Source: Gemmatimonadota bacterium (GTDB taxonomy: Bacteria; Gemmatimonadota; Gemmatimonadetes; Longimicrobiales; Gaopeijiaceae). Taken from it: a DNA stretch of 64,000 nt. Within the stretch, counting starts at the first letter, position 1. Each line of letters begins with the position of its first letter. Where the stretch lies: contig JAJCZZ010000031.1 in NCBI GenBank assembly GCA_029262115.1, positions 62,001 through 126,000 of the forward strand, written 5' to 3'. The position numbers and the translations under genes are program-made. Below are positions 34,736 through 43,402 of the stretch, one piece after another. Under the pieces are notes generated by a model that saw only the letters and a list, made by a program, of their open reading frames with translations, had not been told where the DNA came from and searched no databases.

Positions 34736-37362
34736 GTTGGCTCACGCTGGGAATGGTGTTGATGGTGTCCGGCGTGGTCGAGGGGCGGGTTCTCTCGGAT
34801 CCGGACGGCTTGCCCATCGCCGGAGCCGTGGTCACGATCGAGGATGCCGGTTTGACCGCCACGTCACAGGCAGATGGCCGCTTCAGGTTGGAGGGAGTCG
34901 GGGTTGGCGCTTGGACGCTCCGGGTGTGGGCGGAGGGACACCAGAGTGTCACGCTGGGCGTTCGCATCTCAGCGGAAGAGGCGGTTCGTCTCGACATCGC
35001 GTTGTCGCCCGACCCTCAGCCGACCGCTGACGGCTTGGTGCTGGTGGCGGGCCGTGTGTTCGACGAGGGTCGGCTTCGGCCCGTTGGGACAGCCTTGGTG
35101 CAAGCGTCCCCTCTCGTTTCGGGGGACCGGAGAGAACAGGCTACGCCCGCACCGGGGCCCGTCAGCACGGACGCTGACGGCTGGTTCAGCCTGCGCCTTA
35201 CTCGTGGCTCTTGGTCGATTCGTACCACCGCCCCAGGCTACCGGCCCGACGACAGCACCATTGACCTGTCCGATCCTCGCTCCAGGGAAGTCGAGGTCTT
35301 CCTCGAGCTCCAGCCGCTCCCCCTGCCCGGCCTCTTGGTCGGTGGATCAGGCGAGTCACGTGCCCCGGCCCGTGGCCAGCTTCACTCCCCGTCGGCGCGC
35401 GTTCTGGATTCGGCCTTTGTCCGACTCACACCAACGACGGTCGAGCGGGACGTCATGCGCACGGTCCAGTCGCTCCCCTCGGTCACGCCCGCGTCGGACT
35501 ACTCCACCGCTCTGTACGTACGGGGAGGAACGCCGGACCAGACCCGCATCTTCCTGGATGGCACGCCGGTCTACAACCCGTTTCACGTCGGAGGATTCGC
35601 AGCAGCGTTCTCACCGTCCTATGTGGACGCGAGCGTACTGAGTTCCGGCGGGCTGCCTGCCTCGTCACCCGCCGCACTCGGCGGCGTGCTGGAAGTGCGA
35701 ACCGTGGATCCCACCCCGGACTCCCTCGTCGCCGCGGGGAATGTGGGCTTGTTGTCCACCTCGGCGACCGTCTCCGGAGGGCTACCGGGAAGTCGAGGCG
35801 CCTTCCTCCTATCCGGCCGGCGGACCTACCTGGACGTAGCCTCGCGCGCGACGGACGCGCTCGGCCTCATCAACGGCGTCATCCCCTACTCGTTTGACGA
35901 TGGCTTTGCCAAGCTGCGCCTCGGTCGACTTCCGGGCGGGGCGCTGACGGTGTCGGGATACCTCAACCGCGAGCGCTTCGTCTTCGAAGAGACCTCCGGG
36001 CCGGACGAGGTGAAAGCGCGTTGGGGTAGCGACATGGTGGCCCTACGTGGTGAACGGATTCTCGGGGACTGGGGAGCGGTTGAGGGCGGTGTGGGCACCA
36101 GCGGGTTCGGCGGGAGGATGTTCCTGGTTGAGGACCGCCTGGTGTCGCCCGGCTCCCTCGATCAGAGCCCGGTCTTACGTCCCGACAGCTCGAACACCTC
36201 GGTGTCGCTTCGCACGTTCGTCGCTGACGTCACCCTCCGATCCGACCTGGGGCGCCATCTGGTCTCGGGCGGTATGCACGTGGAGCGGACGCATCTCGCG
36301 ACTGACTTCGCCCCTCGGATCTCCCGGGAGTTCAACATTCCCGAGCTGAGAACCGACAGTCGTATAGGGGGGATATCCGCATATCTAGAAGATCAATGGG
36401 CTGTCTCTCGACGCTTCCGCTTCGATCTGGGCACTCGGTTTCAGCGTCCGACCGGGCGCTCGTGGCACGTCCTTCCCAGGGGCCGCGCGGCATGGGAGTC
36501 AAAGGGGGGGTTCGATGTGGCCGTCTCCGGCGGAATGTACCTGCAGGACTGGTGGAGTCTGCGAAATGAGGAGTCGGTCGCGGCCTCACTCGTCGCGTAC
36601 GACCTCCTCGCTCCGGTGGCCGCCTCGGATCCCCTTCCAACATCATGGGACGCCGTCGTGGAAGCCTCGGGACGGGTCCGGGGCTGGAGCGTGTCCGTGG
36701 GCGTCTTCAACAAGGCACTCAGCACGATCCCGACCGCGGTGCCGGACGTAGACCCGACGGGCCTGGACTTCCTGATTCATCCCGATTCCGTGCAACTCGG
36801 TCAAGGAACGGTCCGAGGCGCCGAATTCAGCATTTCGGGTCGCGTGGGCGCAACGACCGTGGCTGTCGGATATCGATGGCAACAGGAGTCACGAAGCGTG
36901 GGCGGAGTCACCTTCACGCCCCGCACCGATCGGCGCCACCGAGCCACGCTCGCAGCCACCCGGCCCTTCTGGGGGGAGCGAGAGTTGGCGCTGTCGGCGA
37001 CCTGGATGAGCGGGATTCCGCTGACTCCGGTCCGGGGCACGCTCCCCCCGTTCAGCGGAGTCCAGCCCGACGGTCGTCCCTTTCGTCCGGAGAGCGGGGC
37101 CGGCCGGTTGGTCTATGGAGATCCAAACGCCGATCGGCTTGATGCGTACCTCAGGATCGATCTGGAGACCCGAGGAGCCTGGGACGTCACCTTGTTCGGC
37201 CGCCGCGGCCTGATCGAGCCGTATGTGAGCATCCTGAATGTGCTCAACCTGCACAACGGACTCGCCGTAGACTACAGGGTGGATCACGAAGGACGCGTCG
37301 TCCGGCAGATCGGCCCGCAACTTCCGATCTTCCCGAGCCTCGGACTGAGGTGGCGGTTCTGA
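34732..37362 (+). CDS. TonB-dependent receptor-like outer-membrane protein with two carboxypeptidase-regulatory domains
   Basis: 876 residues from GTG 34732. The N-terminus holds two CarboxypepD_reg-like modules (VVEGRVLSDPDGLPIAGAVV; VAGRVFDEGRLRPVG), then the plug (RTVQSLPSVTPASDYSTALY, VRGGTPDQTRIFLDGTPVYN, GGVLEVRT) and a 22-strand-type barrel ending in SLGLRWRF with C-terminal Phe. No TonB box or separate signalling domain is recognised. Ligand unknown; not obviously iron. Confidence 0.85.
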   Translation: MSWLTLGMVLMVSGVVEGRVLSDPDGLPIAGAVVTIEDAGLTATSQADGRFRLEGVGVGAWTLRVWAEGHQSVTLGVRISAEEAVRLDIALSPDPQPTADGLVLVAGRVFDEGRLRPVGTALVQASPLVSGDRREQATPAPGPVSTDADGWFSLRLTRGSWSIRTTAPGYRPDDSTIDLSDPRSREVEVFLELQPLPLPGLLVGGSGESRAPARGQLHSPSARVLDSAFVRLTPTTVERDVMRTVQSLPSVTPASDYSTALYVRGGTPDQTRIFLDGTPVYNPFHVGGFAAAFSPSYVDASVLSSGGLPASSPAALGGVLEVRTVDPTPDSLVAAGNVGLLSTSATVSGGLPGSRGAFLLSGRRTYLDVASRATDALGLINGVIPYSFDDGFAKLRLGRLPGGALTVSGYLNRERFVFEETSGPDEVKARWGSDMVALRGERILGDWGAVEGGVGTSGFGGRMFLVEDRLVSPGSLDQSPVLRPDSSNTSVSLRTFVADVTLRSDLGRHLVSGGMHVERTHLATDFAPRISREFNIPELRTDSRIGGISAYLEDQWAVSRRFRFDLGTRFQRPTGRSWHVLPRGRAAWESKGGFDVAVSGGMYLQDWWSLRNEESVAASLVAYDLLAPVAASDPLPTSWDAVVEASGRVRGWSVSVGVFNKALSTIPTAVPDVDPTGLDFLIHPDSVQLGQGTVRGAEFSISGRVGATTVAVGYRWQQESRSVGGVTFTPRTDRRHRATLAATRPFWGERELALSATWMSGIPLTPVRGTLPPFSGVQPDGRPFRPESGAGRLVYGDPNADRLDAYLRIDLETRGAWDVTLFGRRGLIEPYVSILNVLNLHNGLAVDYRVDHEGRVVRQIGPQLPIFPSLGLRWRF

Positions 37363-38204
37363 GCCCCGCTCGACTCCGTCGATGGCCGGGGAGCATGGCG
37401 ATCCTGGTGGCGCTCGCGCTCACGTCGTGCACCGAGGAGGCCACTCTCCCAACCGCCGAACCGCTGACGTTCGTGATCGCGACGCCCGTGGCATTCGCTG
37501 ACTCCATCTTCCTTGTGGCCGGAACCACTCCAGGCGGTTTCGTGGAGCCTCTCGGTGGGGCTGCGTTCTCGATCCGGACACGGGACACCACCCTTCGCCT
37601 CTCCGAGGCTTCAACAGGAGATTGCGGCTTCCCAACGGGATCCGCCTGTTACCGAGGGGTGACCCACGGACGGATCCTTCCCGGCGATTCCCTCCGGTTG
37701 GTGGGCACGACGGGGTCGGGACGAGAGGTCAGCGGCGCGGCCCGGGTACCGGACGTGCCGGACCTCACCATCCTCGGGTACGGCAACGCGGACACGATCC
37801 GTGGGCGCGTCGCGGCCTTTGACGAGGTACCCGCGACCGTCCTGGGTTTGGAGGGTGTGCCGGGCATGGTCACGTGGAGCGACACGCTCGCCCCTACAAC
37901 CGTCTGGACGCCCTCGGGCGCCGTGTCGTGCGGGACTCGCCCCTTCGATCTTCCGCGGGGCATCGACCTGCGCGGCTTCACCTTGATACTACGAACTCCG
38001 GATCGACCGTGTGCAGTCGAACCAGATTTCCCCTGGGATTCGGTCGCGGTCGACTTCACCTTCCTCGCGTACGACCAGCACTTCACCGCGTGGTCCGCCC
38101 TTTCGGCCCAGCGCCAGCCCGGAGCCAGCCACGGTATCGAGGGAGTGTTCGGCGTGTTTGGAGCCGCGACCCCGAAGCGCTTCGTTCTGGTTCAACTGCC
38201 GTAG
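37350..38204 (+). CDS. DUF4249-like lipoprotein, partner of the TonB receptor
   Basis: 284 residues from GTG 37350 (13-base overlap with the receptor) or 269 from ATG 37395. Lipobox LALTSC. The body is beta-rich, with two Cys pairs (GDCGFPTGSACY; SCGTRPF...PC) and DTIRGRVAAF. The position after a TonB receptor and the general look resemble DUF4249/SusE-like surface lipoproteins; this assignment is tentative. It may present substrate to the receptor. Confidence 0.7.
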   Translation: MAVLSPARLRRWPGSMAILVALALTSCTEEATLPTAEPLTFVIATPVAFADSIFLVAGTTPGGFVEPLGGAAFSIRTRDTTLRLSEASTGDCGFPTGSACYRGVTHGRILPGDSLRLVGTTGSGREVSGAARVPDVPDLTILGYGNADTIRGRVAAFDEVPATVLGLEGVPGMVTWSDTLAPTTVWTPSGAVSCGTRPFDLPRGIDLRGFTLILRTPDRPCAVEPDFPWDSVAVDFTFLAYDQHFTAWSALSAQRQPGASHGIEGVFGVFGAATPKRFVLVQLP

Positions 38205-38251
38205 CCGCAGCCCATCCCCACCCCTCCGCGTCACCTCTCGAGCGTGGCCTC

Positions 38252-38314
38252 TCATCGGTCGCACGCCTCGGCACAGGCGCGACACGCGTCAGCGCAGACG
38301 CGGCAGTGCTCCAT
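38252..38314 (-). pseudogene. C-terminal remnant of a Cys-rich four-helix copper-binding (Csp/DUF326) protein
   Basis: A short minus-strand frame immediately downstream of the GH6 gene encodes MEHCRVCADACRACAEAC followed by DR and a stop. Regular CxxC/CxxxC spacing with MEHC is the signature of the last helix of Csp copper-storage proteins (DUF326). Nothing recognisable as the first three helices lies upstream; the GH6 stop is 51 bases away. Reads as a truncated remnant, though a tiny peptide cannot be excluded. Confidence 0.5.
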
Positions 38315-38365
38315 GTCGCCTGGCGACGCGGTCGTCCGGGTGGAGCCGGGCCTGTCAGTCCTGGA

Positions 38366-39268
38366 TCAGTCCAGCGGACTGGGCGTTCCGCGCCAGATCC
38401 AAAGCATCCTCTTCGTACCACTGACCCGCGGACGGCCCCCGTTACACTCTCCGTCGGACTCACCCGGCCGCTTGATCCACAAGAACGCATCGACGAGAGG
38501 GTGCGCCGTCTCGGTGGTGGGTGCCTGCCCCAACGCCCGACCGCCCGGGTTGCACCACTCCCCATCGGACGGGGCGCCGACACCGTTACGGCTCGTGTCG
38601 ACGACGAAGTGGAGCCCGTTCGTGAGGCGGGAGATTTCCTCACCGTAGCGTATGTTGCGATCGGTGTCCCACGTGTTCGACACGTTGAGCGCGAACCCGT
38701 CCAGCATTCCGCCGACCTCCTGGATCCTCCGCGCCACCGTCTGCGGCGAGTGCCAACTCGGGTGCCCGGCATCGAGGTAGACCGTCGCGTTCGTCTGGTC
38801 CTTCAACAGATCCACGGCCACACGCAGCATGGCAATCCGCTCCACCCGTGCCTCGGGTGTGAGACAGTCGAGCGCAGCGAGAGCGTCCGGCTCGAGGATC
38901 ACGACCGCGCGACGATTGCCGATGCCTTCCGCGAACCTCCCTAACCAGTCCCGATAGTCATCCAATCCACCGGCCCCGCCCGCCGACCACTGCCCGCAGT
39001 CCCGGTTGGGGATGTTATACGCCACCATGACCGGAATCCCGTCGACGCTCTGCGCGGCATCCACCGTACGATCGACGTCTCCACGCACGTCCTCGTTCCA
39101 GTCACCAAACCATTCGGCCTGTGAATTGCTGGCGATGTACTCGAGCAGTCGCGCCTCGTACGGGCTGCGATCGCTGAGATCCGCCGCGCGCCGCGCCGGA
39201 GTCGAGGCTACGTTCACGTACAGCTTGGCCCCCCGGATCGGGTCGGGCGGGGTTGCAGGGGGCCGCAC
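38366..39268 (-). CDS. Glycoside hydrolase family 6 (endoglucanase/cellobiohydrolase), N-terminus frameshifted
   Basis: 300 residues of GH6 catalytic domain. Both family signatures are present: YNIPNRDCGQWSAGG (with the catalytic Asp of the RDC loop) and VVILEPDALAALDCL (EPD catalytic acid region), followed by VYLDAGHPSWH, GFALNVSNT and FVVDTSRNG. It hydrolyses beta-1,4-glucans. The only in-frame start is GTG 39268 and a TGA closes the frame at 39298, so this frame lacks a signal peptide; a lipoprotein signal lies just upstream in another frame (39378). The gene is probably secreted only if the shift is a sequencing error. Confidence 0.82.
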   Translation of the reverse strand: MRPPATPPDPIRGAKLYVNVASTPARRAADLSDRSPYEARLLEYIASNSQAEWFGDWNEDVRGDVDRTVDAAQSVDGIPVMVAYNIPNRDCGQWSAGGAGGLDDYRDWLGRFAEGIGNRRAVVILEPDALAALDCLTPEARVERIAMLRVAVDLLKDQTNATVYLDAGHPSWHSPQTVARRIQEVGGMLDGFALNVSNTWDTDRNIRYGEEISRLTNGLHFVVDTSRNGVGAPSDGEWCNPGGRALGQAPTTETAHPLVDAFLWIKRPGESDGECNGGRPRVSGTKRMLWIWRGTPSPLD

Positions 39269-39378
39269 GTTGGCGGACGCTGCAGCCCTGCGGCGCGGTC
39301 ACCCGCGGGAGTCGAAGCCGTCGCGTCACAGGACGCGATACACGTACCCGCTAGGGCGATGGCTAACAGGCTCGTCAT
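39214..39378 (-). other. Out-of-frame lipoprotein signal peptide for the GH6 gene
   Basis: ATG 39378 opens MTSLLAIALAGTCIASC, an ideal lipoprotein signal with lipobox IASC, followed by the linker DATASTPAGDRAAG; the frame then runs into the GH6 coding region and stops at 39214. A one-base shift anywhere between 39214 and 39297 would join it to the GH6 frame. So the intact ancestor was very likely a GH6 lipoprotein. Confidence 0.65.
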
Positions 39379-39409
39379 CGACTGGTCATCTCTCGAGACT
39401 CGTGTGGGG

Positions 39410-39699
39410 TCATTTCTCCAGGGTGAACTGCCAGATCCATGCCGAACCGCCGAACGGGTCGGCAGACCGTCGAATGCGCGCGATCAACCGAAGGCGGAGC
39501 GCCACGCCGCGATCCGAAGAGACGGGCCAGTCGTGGATGGCCTGAAGGCCGCATTGGGTCTGAGGCCGACGGCCCCATTGTGGCTGGCCCGAGGACCGCC
39601 ATATTCGCTCGCGCACCGACGGGGTACGCGCCGGCACCCACACCGTCGGAGCCCTCCTCCCCTCACATCGCCATTGCTCTGAAAGGTCTGATCTGAATC
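39410..39699 (-). other. Gap between GH6 and lysA-like gene; possible protein remnant
   Basis: The 321-base gap 39379-39699 holds no convincing gene. One minus-strand frame ends at 39410 with DWPVSSDRGVALRLRLIAR and then SADPFGGSAWIWQFTLEK, which reads like a real C-terminus; its upstream part (to 39721, overlapping the start of the next gene) is low-complexity. I do not recognise the family. Could be the decayed upstream neighbour of the GH6 gene. Confidence 0.3.
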
Positions 39700-41895
39700 G
39701 TGACGTCACAGGACCCGTCATGGGTCGTTCTCCGTTTCCGCGGGACCCCGGATGCCGACCCGGCCGCCTGGGCCACCTTCTCCGAAATCGCCCGAGTCCG
39801 CGCGCGGGGCGGCGAGCAACCGATCGTGGTGCACGACGGCCCTCAGAGGGCCGAGGACGCGCTGAGCTTCGTAAAGACGGTTGAGGTGGCGATCGGGGAA
39901 GTACGGGCGAAGGTCGAAGCCGGCCTGGACCGAGGGGGGAGCGACGAGGCCGCCGCCCGGATCGCTGTGGCTCTGGGTGTTTCGCTCCTGGAGGTCTGGA
40001 CCGGCCTGCCCGGGATGTTCACGGCGGACCCTCACGTCGTACCGACGGCGCGACGCCTCAACCGCCTCTCCTACAATGAGGCGCAGGAGATCGTCACGAC
40101 CGGCGACCAGGCGCTCCACCCGCAGTGCATTCCCATCGTTCGCGACTCGGGGATTGCCATCCGAATCCGTTCGCTCGGCGAGCCCACCGCAGCCGGCACA
40201 GCCATTTCCAGCCGCAGCGGAGCCGGCGGCCCTGGCCTGAAGGCCATCTCCATGAAGAAGGGGGTCGTGCTCATTTCAATGGAAACCGTGGGGATGTGGC
40301 AGGTCGTCGGATTCCTCGCACGCGCGTTCCAGTGCTTCCAGGCGCACGGGCTCTCCGTGGATCTGGTCGCCACGTCCGAGACCAACGTGACGGTCTCGTT
40401 GGACGCTCGTGCCAACACGCTCGACCGAACGACCCTGGACGGGTTGGTTCGCGACCTCTCCGAGCTGGCGGTCGTGCGTGTCATCGAGCCATGCGCGTCC
40501 GTCAGCCTGGTGGGCCGGGGGATCCGCGGGCTCCTGCCACGCCTCTCCCCCGCCTTCGAGGTCTTCGATGAGGAGCGAGCCCACATGGTCACCCAGGCGG
40601 CGAACGACCTCAACCTGACGTTCGTCGTCGACGAAGACCAAGCCCCCCGGCTCGTGAAACGGCTGCATCACCTCTTCTTTTCGGCCGGTGGTGGTGGTGC
40701 CGACGTGGGTCCAACGTGGGATGAATTGCGGGCCGGCGGGCCCGTCCCCGTGCGCGGGTCGGCACGCGTCCCGGACGCCTTCTGGGTCGACCGTCGCGAA
40801 GAACTCATGGCTCTGCTCGACGGGCGTGACGCCGCTTACGTGTACGACCTGGAAACCATTCGAAGTAGAGCACGCGCTCTACGCGCCATCGACAGTCTGG
40901 ATCAGGTGCTCTACGCCATGAAGGCGAATTCGCACGCCGACGTCATTCGTGCGGCCGTCACCGAGGGCCTCGGTCTGGAGTGTGTCTCCGAGGGCGAGAT
41001 CGATCACGCCCGAGCCTCCGTGGGGGGTGACGTCCCGATCCTGTTTACGCCCAACTTCGCACCGCGAAGCGAATACCGGGACGCGTTCGAACTCGGTGTG
41101 CACGTCACCGTCGACGGGCTTCACCCCCTCAGGGCCTGGCCCGAGGTCTTTCGTGGGCGACCGATCTTCGTCCGGGTCGACGCCGGGGACGGACGGGGAC
41201 ACCACGAGAAGGTCCGAACGGTGGGACCGGGAGCGAAGTTCGGGGTTCCCCTCGACGACCTCCCCGAGGTACGCGCCATCACGGACGGTATCGGAGCGAC
41301 GGTCGTGGGACTCCATGTACACTCCGGGAGCGGCATCCTCGAACCGAAGCATTGGGAACGGAATGCGGTCGCACTCCTGGCCGCGGCCGATTCATTTGCA
41401 AACGTGCGCTACGTCGACCTTGGCGGGGGCCTTGGTGTTCCTGACCGGCCGGGGCGCCCCCACCTCGACCTGAGCATGTTGGGCGAGGGACTCGCTTCGG
41501 TTCGGCACACAATCGGTGAGCGCCAGCTATGGCTGGAGCCTGGCCGCTTCGTGGTCGCGGAGGCCGGCGTACTCATCGCACGGGTCACGCAGGTAAAACG
41601 AAAAGGCGAGCGGCACTTCGTGGGCATCGCCACGGGAATGAACTCCCTGATCCGACCCATGCTGTACGGGGCGCACCACGACATCGTGAACCTCACGCGC
41701 CTGGACGCCCCACCCACTCGTCTGACGACCGTCGTGGGGCCGATCTGCGAAACCGGAGACCGACTCGGTGTGGACCGCCTGCTTCCCCCGACCGAGGAGG
41801 GCGACGTCATCCTCATCGACCAGGCCGGAGCGTACGGCCGGGTCATGGCTTCGTCATACAACATGCGGCCGCCCGCGGAGGAGCTGGTGATCTGA
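39700..41895 (+). CDS. LysAC-like fusion: degenerate aspartate kinase plus diaminopimelate decarboxylase
   Basis: 731 residues from GTG 39700. Residues ~1-170 match aspartate kinase but are broken: the start KFGGT reads RFRGT, the middle ~130 residues are missing so that GGSD follows soon after, and WTDVPG is WTGLPG. Two ACT-like modules follow (ISMKKGVVLISMETVGMW). From ~360 the DAP decarboxylase half is intact: PLP Lys in VLYAMKANS, HVHSGSGI, GPICETGD with the catalytic Cys, and AGAYGRVMASSYN. It should make lysine from meso-DAP; the kinase is probably inactive. Compare the ~860-residue LysAC of Xanthomonas. Confidence 0.85.
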   Translation: MTSQDPSWVVLRFRGTPDADPAAWATFSEIARVRARGGEQPIVVHDGPQRAEDALSFVKTVEVAIGEVRAKVEAGLDRGGSDEAAARIAVALGVSLLEVWTGLPGMFTADPHVVPTARRLNRLSYNEAQEIVTTGDQALHPQCIPIVRDSGIAIRIRSLGEPTAAGTAISSRSGAGGPGLKAISMKKGVVLISMETVGMWQVVGFLARAFQCFQAHGLSVDLVATSETNVTVSLDARANTLDRTTLDGLVRDLSELAVVRVIEPCASVSLVGRGIRGLLPRLSPAFEVFDEERAHMVTQAANDLNLTFVVDEDQAPRLVKRLHHLFFSAGGGGADVGPTWDELRAGGPVPVRGSARVPDAFWVDRREELMALLDGRDAAYVYDLETIRSRARALRAIDSLDQVLYAMKANSHADVIRAAVTEGLGLECVSEGEIDHARASVGGDVPILFTPNFAPRSEYRDAFELGVHVTVDGLHPLRAWPEVFRGRPIFVRVDAGDGRGHHEKVRTVGPGAKFGVPLDDLPEVRAITDGIGATVVGLHVHSGSGILEPKHWERNAVALLAAADSFANVRYVDLGGGLGVPDRPGRPHLDLSMLGEGLASVRHTIGERQLWLEPGRFVVAEAGVLIARVTQVKRKGERHFVGIATGMNSLIRPMLYGAHHDIVNLTRLDAPPTRLTTVVGPICETGDRLGVDRLLPPTEEGDVILIDQAGAYGRVMASSYNMRPPAEELVI

Positions 41896-41933
41896 GCAGG
41901 GACGTGCAGGTGGCTTACGCGCCTAGTCCACGC

Positions 41934-43049
41934 CTAGCCCAGCGGAAGCGACACTCGCATGGTCGTGCCCACGCCGAGCTCGCTCTGAGCGGTGATGTCG
42001 CCGCCGTGTGCCTGAGCGATGACACGGCACAGGTAGAGGCCCAGACCGAGCCCACGTCGGCTGTCGTCGCTTCTCTGCCAGAACCGCTCGAAGATATGGG
42101 GCAAAGCATCTGCGGGGATTCCAGCGCCGTCGTCCCGAACGACGTATACGAGATGCTCGTCGTCGGACTCAACGTGGACGGACACCGTCCCTCCGGGAGG
42201 GGTAAACCTCATCGCGTTGCCGAGCAGGTTCGAAATCAACTGCATGAGGCGATCGTGATCGAACGAGGCGACGATATCCGCCACCGGCACGTCGATGCCG
42301 AAGCTGACCCCGCGAGCGTCGAACGTGGGGAGAAAGGCACGGTGAACTTGCGATGTGAACGCGCCCACGTCGTGGGGTCGCTTCGTCAGCGGAAAGCTCC
42401 CCACGTCGACGCGAGCGACATCGAGCAGGTCGGTCAACAGGCGCCCCATCCTCGCCGCGGCCAGCGTCACGTCGTCAGCTGCGCCACGCGCGGCCTCGTT
42501 GGCAGCGGTTTCCGCTAGGAACTCCGCGTTCAAGACGATCCCGCACAGCGGAGTCCGAAGGTCGTGCGTCACCATCGCCAACACGTCAGAGTGGTCAGCC
42601 TCGATGGCGTCCGCGTCGCTGCGCTCACCCTGCAGGCGCTCATTCGTATCGGCCCGCCGCACCCCCTGCGCGACATCTGCCCGCGCTCGCATGTCGCGCC
42701 GGGTTCCGGCGCGTGCGTCGACCCGTCGTCGTTCGTGGTCGATCAAAGCGTCTGCGGCGGAGCGCTCGGCTCGCATGCCATCATCGGCGACGGCGCGCTC
42801 CTCCTCGACCCGGACAGAGGGCTCGGAGGACGCGGCACGCTGGCCAGCCAACACCGCGTCGGCATTCTCGCGAAACATCGTGAGGCGCTGATCGGCGACT
42901 ACGCGATCACGGGCGATGAGGACGTCCAACTTTCGCTGGATGTTCGCCGCAGTTCGAACGAGCGCGGCGTCGGCAGTCGCCCGTTCCGCATCGAGACTCG
43001 CGTCGGTCCTTGCGCGGCCCTCAGCCACGACATCTCGATCGTCGTCCAC
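41934..43049 (-). CDS. Cytoplasmic histidine kinase with charged repeat coiled coil
   Basis: 371 residues from GTG 43049. The first ~145 residues are a highly charged helix with an R-x-x-A-D-x-x-L-x-x-E-R type repeat (ASLDAERATADAAL, RAVADDGMRAERSAADAL, DTNERLQGERSDADA). Then HisKA AMVTHDLRTPLCGI with the phospho-acceptor His, N-box LISNLLGNAMRF, and HATPase VRDDGAGIPADALPHIFERF and GLGLGLYLC. No membrane segment, no linked regulator; the receiver at 30 kb is a possible partner (speculative). Confidence 0.85.
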   Translation of the reverse strand: MDDDRDVVAEGRARTDASLDAERATADAALVRTAANIQRKLDVLIARDRVVADQRLTMFRENADAVLAGQRAASSEPSVRVEEERAVADDGMRAERSAADALIDHERRRVDARAGTRRDMRARADVAQGVRRADTNERLQGERSDADAIEADHSDVLAMVTHDLRTPLCGIVLNAEFLAETAANEAARGAADDVTLAAARMGRLLTDLLDVARVDVGSFPLTKRPHDVGAFTSQVHRAFLPTFDARGVSFGIDVPVADIVASFDHDRLMQLISNLLGNAMRFTPPGGTVSVHVESDDEHLVYVVRDDGAGIPADALPHIFERFWQRSDDSRRGLGLGLYLCRVIAQAHGGDITAQSELGVGTTMRVSLPLG

Positions 43050-43207
43050 TCGTACACCCCCGATGCCCGATACCTGGCGAGCCGGATGCTCCGTCCGCTC
43101 AACAGGCGGGCTGAGTTAATGCATACATCGGCGGGTACCACGCGGGCAAGGGGTGGACCTGGTCTCGGCGGGAGTCAGAACACATCCGTTCAGTTAATCC
43201 GGCGCGG

Positions 43208-43402
43208 TCACTCTTCGTAGAAGAAGATGTCCTCGATCCTCCGTTCGAAGAGTCGGGCAAGCTTGAAGGCAAGGGGTAGCGAGGGGTCGTAGCGCCCGGC
43301 TTCGAGAGCATTGACGGTCTGGCGGGACACCGAGAGCCGCGCCGCAAGATCGGTCTGCGTCCACCCTTGTTCCGCTCGGAGTTCACGAAGAACGTTCCTC
43401 AA
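43208..43402 (-). CDS. Small Xre-type HTH regulator (YozG-like)
   Basis: 64 residues from TTG 43402, whose TTGA overlaps the stop of the upstream membrane-protein gene. Helix-turn-helix LRAEQGWTQTDLAARLSVSR then QTVNALEAGRYDPSLPLA and the tail FERRIEDIFFYEE, the standard YozG/YgzD-type regulator. Such regulators commonly pair with a small membrane protein, as here. Confidence 0.88.
   Translation of the reverse strand: MRNVLRELRAEQGWTQTDLAARLSVSRQTVNALEAGRYDPSLPLAFKLARLFERRIEDIFFYEE

Noticed and set aside
38083-38772. Long Arg/Ser/Thr-rich ORF on the minus strand over the GH6 end
   Set aside because: Low-complexity frame typical of GC-rich antisense or shifted shadows; the GH6 frame carries all motifs.
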